This document shows positions 41,343 through 51,310 of a stretch of DNA of 64,000 bases, piece after piece. The position numbers and the translations under genes were made by a program. The DNA comes from CBDDKU01 sp965230375. GTDB lineage: Bacteria; Bacteroidota; Bacteroidia; Flavobacteriales_D; Cryomorphaceae. Where the stretch lies: contig CBDDKU010000029.1 of assembly GCA_965230375.1 (NCBI GenBank), forward strand, positions 1 through 64,000, given 5' to 3'. How positions within the stretch are numbered: the first letter of the stretch is position 1; each line of letters starts with the position of its first letter. The notes beneath the pieces are model-generated. The model ran no database searches and had not been told where the DNA came from. It saw nothing but the letters and a program-made list of their open reading frames with translations.

Positions 41343-42398
41343 TTAACGCTCTGAACCACCTAATTTCACAAGTGTTTCCACCCAAAATGGCGTAACTGAA
41401 ATCATCTCTTCAAGCATGATTTTCCGACGCCTTTTCCATTCGTCGTTTATCCCTTTTAGTTCAACCCATTTTTGAACTAGTTGAACAAATTCGCGATCCT
41501 GATCGGTTCTGATCCCTCTGGTGAGTTCAAAACGTTTTTCCAATTCTTCCAAATAATTTAATTCACCAACGAAGTCATTAAATCGGATGGATGGAACGCC
41601 AAGTACGGCCGCTTCCGCTGCCATTGTTTGCGAATCGCCGATGTACATTTTGGCATGAGCCATCACCTGATGCATGTCTCGAGGGTGGACTGGAAGTCGA
41701 TAAGGTTCGAGCTCCGGTGAAAAGGATCTTTCGCTGGTGATGAACACCCGGCCATGTGGCTCGAGTATGTCAATAATCTCTTTGGCCAGGTCATCGTCAA
41801 TACCCTCGCGGCCATCATCGTGGTGCGCATGTAGGGAAGCAAATCTCAACACGAAATACGAGTCAGTTGACCGCACTGGTTCGGGCAGTAAATCTCTGTT
41901 TGGCGTAAAATAATCAGGGTGGAGATAGGCCAACTCGTGGTAGCCATCATATCCTATTTTCTTGTCGTTAGCGGGTGATTGGTCGCAGCAATTAGGCGCG
42001 AGAATGGCCGTGCAATAAGGGAATGCAAGCTTGGCCATCATAGGCACTGCAGCGCTATCGTCTTCGTTGATGATCACTGAAGGGATTCGAAGAAGTTTTC
42101 CCACATGTGTAATGACCAAATCCGTTCCGGCCATACAAGTAGGTTTCCACTTCATGGCAATTCGAAGCATCTTCCACTCCCGCTGCATTACGGAAAGAAT
42201 CAAAGAGAGCTTTCCTTTTCCACTTCGTTCGCTCAGCTTTATAACATTCCAATTTTCACCTTCCAAAAGCGAAAACAAAACATCTTTTGCTCGAGCTACC
42301 ACAAGAACGTCGTGCCCTTCTTTTTGAAGTTCAGCGATCACGTGCCTTACATTGTGGAAGTGGGCTGGGTGCCCCATATAGAATAAGAATCTTCCCAT
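41343..42398 (-). CDS. DUF354-family GT-B-like protein
   Basis: 351 residues, a family found beside polysaccharide genes whose fold resembles UDP-GlcNAc 2-epimerase and GT-B glycosyltransferases. MGRFLFYMGHPAHFHNVRHV at the N terminus (the GHPAHFH motif), CMAGTDLVITHVGKLLRIPS and MYIGDSQTMAAEAAVLGVPS, the typical nucleotide-sugar-side motif. No signal peptide. Its start codon shares a base with the stop of the upstream toroid gene (42398). It may transfer or epimerise a sugar; exact reaction unknown. Confidence 0.75.
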   Translation of the reverse strand: MGRFLFYMGHPAHFHNVRHVIAELQKEGHDVLVVARAKDVLFSLLEGENWNVIKLSERSGKGKLSLILSVMQREWKMLRIAMKWKPTCMAGTDLVITHVGKLLRIPSVIINEDDSAAVPMMAKLAFPYCTAILAPNCCDQSPANDKKIGYDGYHELAYLHPDYFTPNRDLLPEPVRSTDSYFVLRFASLHAHHDDGREGIDDDLAKEIIDILEPHGRVFITSERSFSPELEPYRLPVHPRDMHQVMAHAKMYIGDSQTMAAEAAVLGVPSIRFNDFVGELNYLEELEKRFELTRGIRTDQDREFVQLVQKWVELKGINDEWKRRRKIMLEEMISVTPFWVETLVKLGGSER

Positions 42399-43633
42399 CA
42401 GGCGTAGGAAAATGTGCGCTTGGTAAAGCGATCTTTCTGCCCGCTGTTGGCTGCTTCCACATCGCGGATACCTTCGGCCAGCGCCAAGAACATCCAGGCA
42501 TTGCCCCAGCGCATATAGGTGGTGCGATCGGTGAAGTACTTATGCTTCCGATAATAGAAATACCCACGGCTATCTTGAAAGTGATCAAGGGTATAGTTCA
42601 AGACCATCTTGGCAAGCTCTTCAGCTCTTTTGCTACCGCTATAGGCACCATACCTCAACGATGTAAGCACACCCTGGGCTTGATGGTGAATATCAGCCGG
42701 GAAATTGCCGGGGAGTCTCCACTTAGCTCGTCCTTCGTAGGTAAACTGAAAGTCACGATAAAACTCAAATCCATCTTGCAGTGCCTTTTCGACTTCAGGA
42801 GTGTGGTAGTCGATGGCATCAGCGATAGAGAGAATAGAGTCGAGCACAAATCCCTGATGGAAATCAATTTGGACCCGCTGCTTGCCAGTTTCCAGGTTCT
42901 CGCTGTAATTCCAACTTCCATCACTACGCTGCCTTTTCAAAACCGTATCAAGCGCATCTTTAGCCATTTGGGCATATGCCGCGTTTCCATTTAATTCACT
43001 TGTCAGAGCGAAGGTTTGCGCAGCAAGGAGCGATGCATTATAGCAAAAGTCTGGCTTTACCGTGCTATAGCTTATGGCGTACAACCCTTCGTCATTGGTG
43101 TGGTGTAGACCTTCTTCCAGGAAAAGACAAATGTCCTCCATGGCCTTAAGTGCTCTTGGGTCCTGGTATGTTTTGTAGTAGGCATATATCCCTTGAGAGA
43201 CAAACCCACTCACCACCGAAGTTGGAGAACTCGGCGGGAGGTACTTCTCGGGACTAGCCCAAGGGAATGGGTATCCCCAACACAAGCCTGGAGCTTCTTT
43301 GGTTCGGAGCTCCATGAGCTTGTCGAATAGCCACTCACATTTGCGCTTGTTTTCCGCTGTGGGAGGCATATAGCTGTATCCACGAAGGAAAAGCCCTAAT
43401 CCTTTGGCATTCCACTGGCGTGGCACTCCAAGGACTTTCCGGAAATTGAGCGGAAATCGCTTAAAAATTTGAATGGCTATAATAGGTGGCCATTTTCCCA
43501 TTTTTCGAAAAGGGATCTTGCTGAGCAAGATATCATAGGGATCGTACCCTTTGTACTGCCGCTTCGAAACAAATTGATCGAGAAACCGAAGTGACTTCTT
43601 CCATTTGATTAGCTCATTCTCACTAACGTCCAT
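42398..43633 (-). CDS. Alpha/alpha-toroid protein of polysaccharide locus, unknown function
   Basis: 411 residues with no signal peptide. Repeated helical hairpins with aromatic and Gly-rich turns: RQRSDGSWNYSENLETGKQR, GFVLDSILSIADAIDYHTPE, YAISYSTVKPDFCYNASLLA and MRWGNAWMFLALAEGI, which is the pattern of six-hairpin glycosidase or terpenoid-cyclase-like toroids. No catalytic pair could be assigned. It is coded between DUF354 and a bi-domain oxidoreductase with overlap at both ends (1 and 11 bp), so it is likely part of one modification step. Databases often give such proteins a misleading porphyrin-enzyme name. Confidence 0.6.
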   Translation of the reverse strand: MDVSENELIKWKKSLRFLDQFVSKRQYKGYDPYDILLSKIPFRKMGKWPPIIAIQIFKRFPLNFRKVLGVPRQWNAKGLGLFLRGYSYMPPTAENKRKCEWLFDKLMELRTKEAPGLCWGYPFPWASPEKYLPPSSPTSVVSGFVSQGIYAYYKTYQDPRALKAMEDICLFLEEGLHHTNDEGLYAISYSTVKPDFCYNASLLAAQTFALTSELNGNAAYAQMAKDALDTVLKRQRSDGSWNYSENLETGKQRVQIDFHQGFVLDSILSIADAIDYHTPEVEKALQDGFEFYRDFQFTYEGRAKWRLPGNFPADIHHQAQGVLTSLRYGAYSGSKRAEELAKMVLNYTLDHFQDSRGYFYYRKHKYFTDRTTYMRWGNAWMFLALAEGIRDVEAANSGQKDRFTKRTFSYA

Positions 43634-45761
43634 CTACATCTTCCATTTTGACCAGTTCCCCACCCATTTTTATCGAATCCAGTATGGCAAAAGTCACCCG
43701 TGTAGAGTGAAGCACTTCGTCAACACTTATCGGAAGCGGAGCTCCTGACTTAAGCGCGGCGCCAAAGGCAGCAATTTCAGCTGCATGCCCTTTGTCTTGC
43801 TTTCCAGATTTTGTCTTTTCTGAAGCTCCAAAAATTTCCAGGCTTTTGAAGTCATCAATGGTAGCCGACACTCCACCAGAAAAGACTTCGAGATACTCCT
43901 TGGGCATTTTCGGATTTCCATTGCTGAAATAGGAGATATTAGCTATGCTTCCATTCTGAAAATGAAGGGAAGCGATCATTGTATCATTCTGTCCATTGTG
44001 ATCTGGCAAGGCCTTCGCACTCACCGATACTACTTGGCTTCGCGATAAGAAAATGCACAAATCTATGAAGTGACAGGCTTCTCCGATGATGCGTCCACCG
44101 CCAATTTCCGGATCGTGAACCCAGTGATCGGCAGGCTGTGCCCCGGCGTTGATGCGGTATTGTATCGCTACTGGGAGTCCGTTAAACTTTTCATAAACAG
44201 CTTGCACATGCGGAGCAAACCGACGGTTAAAACCAACCATAAGATCAGGGCAATCCGGCTCACGCAGCTGAGCTTCGATACTTTCCAGCTCCGACCAATT
44301 CAAGCAAAGCGGCTTTTCCAGAAAAACGCGCTTTCCGTTTTTGAGCGCTTCAATAGCCAAGGCTGCATGCGAATCGTGGCGGGTAGCAATCACGACTGCA
44401 CTGGACGATGGATCAGTGAGTAATTCCGCCGAGTTGGCGTAGGCTCTCTCAAAGCCAAATTTTCGCTTGGCATTCTCAGCTGTATGGGGTCTGGCTGTAA
44501 CCACCCCAGCCAGCGTTAACTCTTCTTTTAGTGATGGAAGCAAGAAATTCGACGCAAAGGATCCGGCTCCAATAACGGAAACGCGGTCGCTCTTTTGCGC
44601 TGTGTGATTAATGTGAATCGCTCCATTCGACAATGCTTTTTCAGTGTCGTAAGTTAGGACCACTCCCATTTTTGAGATGGAGTTATCAACCACTGTATCG
44701 AAGGCTTCCTTAGCTGAAGGAAAAGGAAACCGATGCGTGATCAAGTCTGAAATATCGATGCTTCCATTAGACAAAAGTGCGACGAAAGCCTGCATATTGC
44801 GATTTTCGGTCCAACGCACTTGCCCTATTGGGTAGTCGAGTCCTTTTTCTTCGTAACCCCTATCGTATCGACCAGGCCCATAAGAAGTACTCATCAGAAG
44901 ATCTAGCTCCTTTCGGTAGTACGCCTTTCGGCTGAAACCAGTCGGGACATTTCCTACCACGATCACTTTACCATGCACACGACAAATTCGTCCTGCTAGT
45001 TCTACTGGATCGGTTGAAGAAGTGGCCGCCGTGATGATAACCGCATCAACACCTTGTCCGCCCGAAAAGGCTTTAATCTTATCTTCGATCTGCTCGTCTT
45101 GACGATGCGCTGCCCCTTCAGCACCAGAAGTAATCGCTTGATCAACCAATTCCTGCTTTAGATCAACTCCGTAAGCTCTTACCCCAGCCGCTCGCAACAA
45201 ACGAATGCTCAATTGACCGATCAGTCCGAGCCCGATCACAACGCAATTCTCACCAAGGCCGAGACCAGCCCTTCTGATACCTTGCATGGCAATGGCCCCG
45301 ATGGTGGTGAAAGCCGCCTGATCGAGTGCCGTACCTTTTTCCACTTTCACACAAAGGTTTTTAGGAATCACCATAAGCTCGCCGTGAGAAGCTGATGCCC
45401 CACCGCAAGCCACGTGATCGCCGATCTCAAACCCTTCCACATCAGTTCCGATGGCAATTACTTCTCCCGCTGCGCTGTAGCCGAGTGGCTGCAATGCTTC
45501 GAGCTTATTCATCACCATTCTATAGGTATCCGTAAGGCCGTGGGTTTTGGCTGCTTTGATCACCTTGCTCACTTCCTCTTTGCGCGCTTGCGCTTTGGCG
45601 ATATAGCCCTTCCGGGCGTCAGAAACCGTTTTTCCTTCGGTTCCAGTACTAATAGCAGAATAGTGAGTCCGGATGAGCAATTCTCCCCTCCCGGGACTTG
45701 GATTGGGAAGGTCGACAATCTCCATTTCGCCGTGTTTCAGGCTTTGTAAAAGTTGTTCCAA
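43623..45761 (-). CDS. Bi-domain oxidoreductase: alcohol-dehydrogenase-like plus Gfo/Idh/MocA
   Basis: 712-residue fusion. Residues ~1-380: zinc-type (medium-chain) dehydrogenase, with GYSAAGEVIAIGTDVEGFEI, VACGGASASHGELMVIPKNL and VVIGLGLIGQLSIRLLRAAG (NAD site). Residues ~395-712: Gfo/Idh/MocA type with VSVIGAGSFASNFLLPSLKE (NAD site), RVFLEKPLCLN (EKP catalytic Lys motif) and GGGRIIGEACHFIDLCIFLS. Such fusions are frequent in exopolysaccharide loci and may act on a nucleotide-linked or polymeric sugar. It overlaps the toroid gene by 11 bp; 112 bp separate it from asnB copy 1. Confidence 0.85.
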   Translation of the reverse strand: MEQLLQSLKHGEMEIVDLPNPSPGRGELLIRTHYSAISTGTEGKTVSDARKGYIAKAQARKEEVSKVIKAAKTHGLTDTYRMVMNKLEALQPLGYSAAGEVIAIGTDVEGFEIGDHVACGGASASHGELMVIPKNLCVKVEKGTALDQAAFTTIGAIAMQGIRRAGLGLGENCVVIGLGLIGQLSIRLLRAAGVRAYGVDLKQELVDQAITSGAEGAAHRQDEQIEDKIKAFSGGQGVDAVIITAATSSTDPVELAGRICRVHGKVIVVGNVPTGFSRKAYYRKELDLLMSTSYGPGRYDRGYEEKGLDYPIGQVRWTENRNMQAFVALLSNGSIDISDLITHRFPFPSAKEAFDTVVDNSISKMGVVLTYDTEKALSNGAIHINHTAQKSDRVSVIGAGSFASNFLLPSLKEELTLAGVVTARPHTAENAKRKFGFERAYANSAELLTDPSSSAVVIATRHDSHAALAIEALKNGKRVFLEKPLCLNWSELESIEAQLREPDCPDLMVGFNRRFAPHVQAVYEKFNGLPVAIQYRINAGAQPADHWVHDPEIGGGRIIGEACHFIDLCIFLSRSQVVSVSAKALPDHNGQNDTMIASLHFQNGSIANISYFSNGNPKMPKEYLEVFSGGVSATIDDFKSLEIFGASEKTKSGKQDKGHAAEIAAFGAALKSGAPLPISVDEVLHSTRVTFAILDSIKMGGELVKMEDVDGR

Positions 45762-45873
45762 GGGGCAATTATTTTCCTTTTCAAAGTTAAAGAGTCACCC
45801 AAGAATCACAGTGTAGAATACAGCAAATCCAAGCCTTTTTATCAACAGGTTAAAATCAACTGAAGATGCTGAT

Positions 45874-47727
45874 CTAGAAAAACTTTTGATGCCAAAACCG
45901 AAAAGAAATCAAGGCGTAAATCAAAGCTGACTGATCTTGTTTCCCTGATTGATGTGAAGCGATAATCTGCTTTACTTCGTCCATGTCAAATCCTTCGAAT
46001 CCAGAGAGAAAATCGAGTGGTAGTAGTTTATCTATAACGGTCTGATTTGAGAGAAGTGATCGGAGCGGCATTCCAAAACCTGCTTTCCGGCGCTTGGTCA
46101 CGTAATCGGGAACCACATCGGCGTAGGCATCCTTGAGTATTCTCTTCGACTTCATCTTCCAGTCGAGTTTGTATTCTGAAGGAAGTCCTGCAGCAAACTC
46201 AACCACTTCATGATCCAGAAAAGGCACCCTACTCTCGAGTCCATAAGCCATAGAAGATCGGTCGAGGTAGTGCAGGTTCTTGACGAGAAAATTCTCTAAC
46301 TCAAACTCAAAAACGTGATCAAAAAGATCTCCATCTCGATCGAAATAACGGCGATAAACATCAAAGGCTTCTCCTTGATTTTGGTGAATACGCAGGGCAG
46401 AATCTACATCACCAACCACGGAGTACCGCCCAGCTTCAAAAGGTTTGCCTAGATTATTCCCCCACTTTTGAAGGTATCGCCGATAAGCTTTGAACGGCCC
46501 CTTACCAGCATCGACTTTTTGAAGCACGGGTGTCAGCGCCTTTTTTAAGGCAGGAACCCGACCCGCCATTTGTGTTAGCCGAAGCAAGTAATGTCCATTA
46601 TATCCAAAAAAGAGCTCGTCGGCACCCATTCCACTAAGTACCACTCTGTGATCCTGCCCGGCTTTCTGTGCAATAAGCATTGCGGGAATAATTGATCCAT
46701 CGGCAATCAGATCGTCGCATGAATAAACTGCCGATTCTATCTGGCTTTCATTTAATTCATCCAATCCGATTGGAATTTCTTCGAGATTCAGCCCCCACTC
46801 TTCAGCGAGCATCATGGCATAACGACCATCCGAACTGGTACCTTCAGCTTTTAAGTCCTTTTCTGACTTCACAGCACAGTAATGCACATTGTCCTGCCCT
46901 CGAAGATAGGATGCGATGATGGTGCTATCGAGCCCACCCGAAAGGTAGTTGGCGATCGGAACATCAGCAATAAGCCGACGTCGAACAGCTCGCTCCATCA
47001 ATTCGCGGAGCTGTGTCTTGGCATCGTTGTACGAACCTTTAAAGACTTCTCGCTTCTCTCTGATATCCCAGAATTTTTGCCTCGTGATCTTTTTAGAATG
47101 GAGATCTACGCACATTATCGATCCAGGCTCAAGGCGCTCCACATCTCTGAACATCGTAGCATTTCCGGGTGTATACTTAAAAACGAGATAGGGGCTTATC
47201 GCCGTCTTATCTAGCTTCAAATCAATTCCACCTTCACGAAACACCTTGATCTCACTTCCAAAGGCCAAATCTTCATCATGGGAGTATACGTACAACGGCT
47301 TGATCCCCAAACGGTCTCTCACCAATAGAAGTTCATCACGCTGACGGTCGAGAATAGCGATTGCAAAATCTCCGTTGAGTTCATGCACAAAGTCCACTCC
47401 CAACTTCAAATAGAGCCGCAAAACCACTTCCGTATCGGAGCTGGAATGAAAAGTCTCATTTCCAAAATGCTTTTCTCGTAGCTCTTGGAAATTGTAGACT
47501 TCCCCATTGAAGACCATAGTCACATGGCCGATTGTCATGGGTTGGCTTCCACCTTCACTCAAGTCAATTATACTCAAGCGCCGGTGACCGAGCACCACAC
47601 GCCAATTTTCATGTTGTTCATCTACAAAGTCTCCTCGATCGGGACCACGGTGATGGATAGAGGCCATGGCCTCACCAATCTTAAGCATTTCCGAGCCATG
47701 GCTAATGTATCCGACTATTCCACACAT
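45874..47727 (-). CDS. asnB: Asparagine synthase-like glutamine amidotransferase (copy 1)
   Basis: 617 residues. MCGIVGYISHG gives the N-terminal Cys 2 nucleophile of the Ntn glutaminase domain (also VFNGEVYNFQELREKHFG); YLSGGLDSTIIASYL is the ATP-pyrophosphatase SGGxDS motif; GLESRVPFLDHEVVEFAAGL is the C-terminal signature. Position inside the polysaccharide locus and the presence of a second copy suggest amidation of a sugar carboxyl group (for example a uronic acid) rather than asparagine synthesis. Its start overlaps the upstream glycosyltransferase by 13 bp. Confidence 0.9.
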   Translation of the reverse strand: MCGIVGYISHGSEMLKIGEAMASIHHRGPDRGDFVDEQHENWRVVLGHRRLSIIDLSEGGSQPMTIGHVTMVFNGEVYNFQELREKHFGNETFHSSSDTEVVLRLYLKLGVDFVHELNGDFAIAILDRQRDELLLVRDRLGIKPLYVYSHDEDLAFGSEIKVFREGGIDLKLDKTAISPYLVFKYTPGNATMFRDVERLEPGSIMCVDLHSKKITRQKFWDIREKREVFKGSYNDAKTQLRELMERAVRRRLIADVPIANYLSGGLDSTIIASYLRGQDNVHYCAVKSEKDLKAEGTSSDGRYAMMLAEEWGLNLEEIPIGLDELNESQIESAVYSCDDLIADGSIIPAMLIAQKAGQDHRVVLSGMGADELFFGYNGHYLLRLTQMAGRVPALKKALTPVLQKVDAGKGPFKAYRRYLQKWGNNLGKPFEAGRYSVVGDVDSALRIHQNQGEAFDVYRRYFDRDGDLFDHVFEFELENFLVKNLHYLDRSSMAYGLESRVPFLDHEVVEFAAGLPSEYKLDWKMKSKRILKDAYADVVPDYVTKRRKAGFGMPLRSLLSNQTVIDKLLPLDFLSGFEGFDMDEVKQIIASHQSGKQDQSALIYALISFRFWHQKFF

Positions 47728-48824
47728 TGGCTAGCGAGTGTTTTTTGAAAGACCCGACCCAGGTTTTCGACCATCTTTTGAGATGTAAATGATGATTCGT
47801 AAAGGGCTCTTGAAGCCCGTCCCATCGTCTCCCGTAAACTTTCGTCACGGATCAACTTTTCGAGACAGGAAGCAATCTGATCTGGCGTTGGCTGATCGAG
47901 TAAAAATCCATTCTCGCCATCTTTCACGTTCTGCACAATCGCACCACGGTCGGTGGAGATGATCGGAAGTCCCGCTGCAGATGCTTCCACCAAACTCCAC
48001 GGGTGTCCTTCGGGGTGCTTTGGCGTAAACACAAAGACATCAGAGTCGGCGAGCACTTGCCACTTCTCATCGCCATAAACTGAGCCATTCAGGCGACAAT
48101 GATCCAACCCATGCTTGGCGATTAAATCAGAACAAGCCTTTTTGTACGTCTCGTTATCCCAGCTTCCAAACGCTTCGAATCGGAAATCCGGCAAGCCGTT
48201 TTCTTTGAGAATCGCCATTGCCTGAAGCACTTCATAGATCGCCTTTCCAGGCAAGTAATTGGCTAGGTACGTTACCTGGATCCCCGCCGATTTCCGCGAA
48301 GGAAACTGATAATCTCCTCCATTAGGTACCACGAATATCTGATCTGATTCATAAAACTGATCAAAGATGTAACGAAGGTTTTCGCCAAGCACAATAACTC
48401 CATCCGTCTTCGCCAAGCCCTTTCTCACTTGCTTGGAAACTATGGGGCTCAAATTATCATACCATTCGCCGAAAGCACTACCACGGAGTTGAACAAGTAC
48501 TTTAGCTCCCGATTTAGCTGCCATCCGAATAAAGGGTAGATCCTTGATAAACCCAGTTGTAGTTTGGCTAATCGGAATGAGAACGAGTTCAGGTTTCACT
48601 TCCTTCAGCTTCTGCTTGAATGCTTTGTACTTCCTGCGAACGGCGGTGAGTTTCGACATTTTAAACGACCCCATATCAGCTACCGACTCATTGATACGCG
48701 TGTCGAAATGGTGTAGCTCAAAAGCATCGTTTAATGAAGACTCCAATATGATCTTCGTCGCTATAGCCGGCCCCATCAAAGGCGGTGGCAATTTTCCTAA
48801 AATCAGTATGCGCGGCCGTTCCAT
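47715..48824 (-). CDS. Glycosyltransferase family 4
   Basis: GT-B retaining glycosyltransferase of 369 residues. N-terminal RILILGKLPPPLMGPAIATK, the usual GT4 start; the C-terminal GT domain has VFVFTPKHPEGHPWSLVEAS with the Glu/Asp-type E..A motif and AAGLPIISTDRGAIVQNVKD. No membrane segment; acts at the inner face of the membrane. Overlaps the upstream polymerase gene by 22 bp and the downstream asnB by 13 bp. Sugar donor and acceptor cannot be read. Confidence 0.88.
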   Translation of the reverse strand: MERPRILILGKLPPPLMGPAIATKIILESSLNDAFELHHFDTRINESVADMGSFKMSKLTAVRRKYKAFKQKLKEVKPELVLIPISQTTTGFIKDLPFIRMAAKSGAKVLVQLRGSAFGEWYDNLSPIVSKQVRKGLAKTDGVIVLGENLRYIFDQFYESDQIFVVPNGGDYQFPSRKSAGIQVTYLANYLPGKAIYEVLQAMAILKENGLPDFRFEAFGSWDNETYKKACSDLIAKHGLDHCRLNGSVYGDEKWQVLADSDVFVFTPKHPEGHPWSLVEASAAGLPIISTDRGAIVQNVKDGENGFLLDQPTPDQIASCLEKLIRDESLRETMGRASRALYESSFTSQKMVENLGRVFQKTLASQCVE

Positions 48825-50074
48825 AAATGAAGTTTACTGTCGGGAAGTGATGCGTAGGCTATAATGGCCAGCGCGAAATACATAAAGGGTGCGTAGTAAG
48901 TCGGTGTAACGCTGATGCTGTAAAACGACAAGGCAAAGAGCAGTGCCAGAATCAAAAATTTCTGAGCCATACCAACGTAATTTGAACGCTGATATACTCG
49001 GAACAAGAAGACCAGATAGAAGGCCAAACCGAAAATCCCTGTTGCGAAAAGCATGCGCACAAAATCGTTGTGAGACCCAATTCCGATGTATTGGTACACA
49101 TACTCAAACTTAAGCGGAAACCCGAAAAACTGAACCTGGACATCTTCAGATGAAAACATTTGAAGCATCATTCGCCATCGCCCTACCCTTCCGTGAAGGA
49201 GCTTGTCGGTGTCTTGCTCGCCAGCGTATACAGCTAAGTCGGTTTCAACGAGTGGGCTAATTCGTTCTTCGATCAGCTGACTTCCCCAAAGGCTCAGCCC
49301 AAGACCAATGACCACAATGAGCATGGCACCAACGCCTTTATTTTGGGTGCGAAGGTTGAACAAGACGAAAAGTCCTACCAAACTGACAAAGACAATGTAG
49401 GTAGCCGTGTGGTGAATATTGAGAATACCGAGCAAGCCCAGAGCCACCACGATAGCTAGAAGCTTCATCCTATCTTTGAGTGGTGAGATGTGCTGACGCG
49501 AGAAGTAAAAATAAGCCGCTGTAATGGTCGCAAAAACGATGTACATCCCGTAGCTAACCACATCACCAAAGCTCGCCTGAATCCGCTCTAGTCCTCGGCT
49601 TTCCTGAATGGCGATAGGGTTGATGAACACTTCATAAATCAACAAGACCGCTATGAAAATCCCAGCGTAAAGAAAGGATTGAAGCAGGCCGTGCAGGTCT
49701 TTCAATTCCGTAATAAAAACCCGTAAAAAAAAGTAGAGGTAAACCGGCATGGCGAGCTTCAGCACAAACTCGAACGTCAAAAGCGACAGGGGATCGTAGA
49801 ATAGGAGCATGAGGCAACAAAGCACTACCATGGCTGCCCAAAAAGAGAAGGCCTTGTCGATGGGCGAGAATTTACCCATGCGGTATTGAGAAATTCCAAT
49901 AAGCGCTCCCACCGGGGTCATCACCCCCACAATGTATGGAGGTGAAAGAAAAGGGCTCACTTCTTTGAGGAAATAGAAGTTGTCGACGAGCGGACGAAAA
50001 ACGATGAGTAGCGGAAACCACTTAAGCGCCCAGGGCAAGGATTTCAACCATTCAAACCATTCTCTATTGCTCAA
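48803..50074 (-). CDS. Wzy/O-antigen ligase-like polymerase
   Basis: 423-residue inner-membrane protein with about ten hydrophobic segments (for example AFSFWAAMVVLCCLMLLFYD, VFVSLVGLFVLFNLRT, LILALLFALSFYSISV) and a long soluble loop with RISPLVETDLAVYAGEQDTD. The pattern, with a large periplasmic loop, is that of Wzy polymerases or WaaL ligases, which join repeat units or attach them. The locus has Wzx, Wzc and Wza, so a Wzy role is preferred. No sequence motif is strong enough to separate the two. Confidence 0.72.
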   Translation of the reverse strand: MSNREWFEWLKSLPWALKWFPLLIVFRPLVDNFYFLKEVSPFLSPPYIVGVMTPVGALIGISQYRMGKFSPIDKAFSFWAAMVVLCCLMLLFYDPLSLLTFEFVLKLAMPVYLYFFLRVFITELKDLHGLLQSFLYAGIFIAVLLIYEVFINPIAIQESRGLERIQASFGDVVSYGMYIVFATITAAYFYFSRQHISPLKDRMKLLAIVVALGLLGILNIHHTATYIVFVSLVGLFVLFNLRTQNKGVGAMLIVVIGLGLSLWGSQLIEERISPLVETDLAVYAGEQDTDKLLHGRVGRWRMMLQMFSSEDVQVQFFGFPLKFEYVYQYIGIGSHNDFVRMLFATGIFGLAFYLVFLFRVYQRSNYVGMAQKFLILALLFALSFYSISVTPTYYAPFMYFALAIIAYASLPDSKLHLWNGRAY

Positions 50075-50167
50075 TCTTCTCGAATTAAGGGGACTTACAA
50101 AGAAAAGCCCTTGCGGTGCGATTAGGGAGCGAGATGGCTTCTAATTTTCAACGATCTGAGTGAGTTA

Positions 50168-51310
50168 TCAACCAGATTTGCCACTTGCAAGTCGAAGTAG
50201 CTTGTTTGCTACTTCCATCCACGAAAATGAGCGGATGGCACAATCTACTCGATTCGCCCGCGCTTGGGGGCTCAGATCTACTTGCTCCATTTTCTCAAAC
50301 ACCATCTTATGCGGCTCTGAGAGCTCGATAAATGACACTCCAGAATCTGGGATATGAGAAAAGGCCTTATGAAGTGGGGCGATAACAGGAAGCCCTGTTC
50401 CCAATGCTTCAAACACAGAGATAGCCGGCACTGTGTAAAGCGCAAAATCAGCTGTATTGTAGAGTTTATTGAGCTCTGCACGATCTTGATGGGGCAAAAT
50501 GCGGAATCGCTCAGCTCCGAGTTCACCCTTGAGTTTGGAGTCGAGCGATCGGGCGTACTCGTCTTCCCCACTGCCTACCAAGAGCCATTTGTAAGAATCT
50601 GAGAGCGATTTGAAAAATGAGATGAAGCGCTCCAGCTCTTTCTCTGGTTTTAGTCGCGTAGCCGTGATGACTATTTTCGAATCTCGATCCCAACCAAAAT
50701 CAATCTCATTTTTAGATGCTGAATCATAAGCAAATTCTTCAGGCCAAAACCCGAGACTGATCTGTCCGTCTTGACTCTTCAATAATTCGCCCAATCGTCC
50801 ACCGATCATCTGAGCAGCCGCGTGAAAACTCTCCGGAGTGTAAGCCACCAAAGTCTTTGAGTGCTTGGCTGCACATTTGTAGGTGGAAGCCTTTAGTACT
50901 CGAAACAAGAGTTTCGTCTTCAGACCTGTCAAGCCTTTCAACGACTTATACGAGTAGGCGTTGTCACCAAAAAGGGTCACAATGTTTTTCCACTTTTTAT
51001 AAATGGGTTTAGGGAATCGCTTACCCAGACCGATAGCGATAATCAAGTCTGGACTGAATGTTTCCAAAGTCTTGTTTATACCATCGGCAACGACAATTTG
51101 CCCGAGTATAAACTTAGCTTTTAGGCGGTGAACCACAACACCATTGGGCGGGTTTCCAAAATCGGAATAAAGATGATTGACATATGGCGGGATCTGATCG
51201 CTTGTGACCACCTGAACTGCATGTCCTAGCTCAGCCAGCGCTCGAGCCAGGTGAACTTCCAGGTACCCCATACTGGGAATAAAGTGACCACATACGATGC
51301 TGATCTTCAT
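50168..51310 (-). CDS. Glycosyltransferase family 4
   Basis: 380-residue GT-B enzyme. N-terminal ISIVCGHFIPSMGYLEVHLA; C-terminal KIVITATRLKPEKELERFIS, the donor-domain start, and ALYTVPAISVFEALGTGLPV with the E..G motif. Overlaps the upstream asparagine-synthase-like gene by 4 bp (stop and start ATGA). The gap to the polymerase gene is 93 bp, without other features. Substrate unknown. Confidence 0.87.
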   Translation of the reverse strand: MKISIVCGHFIPSMGYLEVHLARALAELGHAVQVVTSDQIPPYVNHLYSDFGNPPNGVVVHRLKAKFILGQIVVADGINKTLETFSPDLIIAIGLGKRFPKPIYKKWKNIVTLFGDNAYSYKSLKGLTGLKTKLLFRVLKASTYKCAAKHSKTLVAYTPESFHAAAQMIGGRLGELLKSQDGQISLGFWPEEFAYDSASKNEIDFGWDRDSKIVITATRLKPEKELERFISFFKSLSDSYKWLLVGSGEDEYARSLDSKLKGELGAERFRILPHQDRAELNKLYNTADFALYTVPAISVFEALGTGLPVIAPLHKAFSHIPDSGVSFIELSEPHKMVFEKMEQVDLSPQARANRVDCAIRSFSWMEVANKLLRLASGKSG

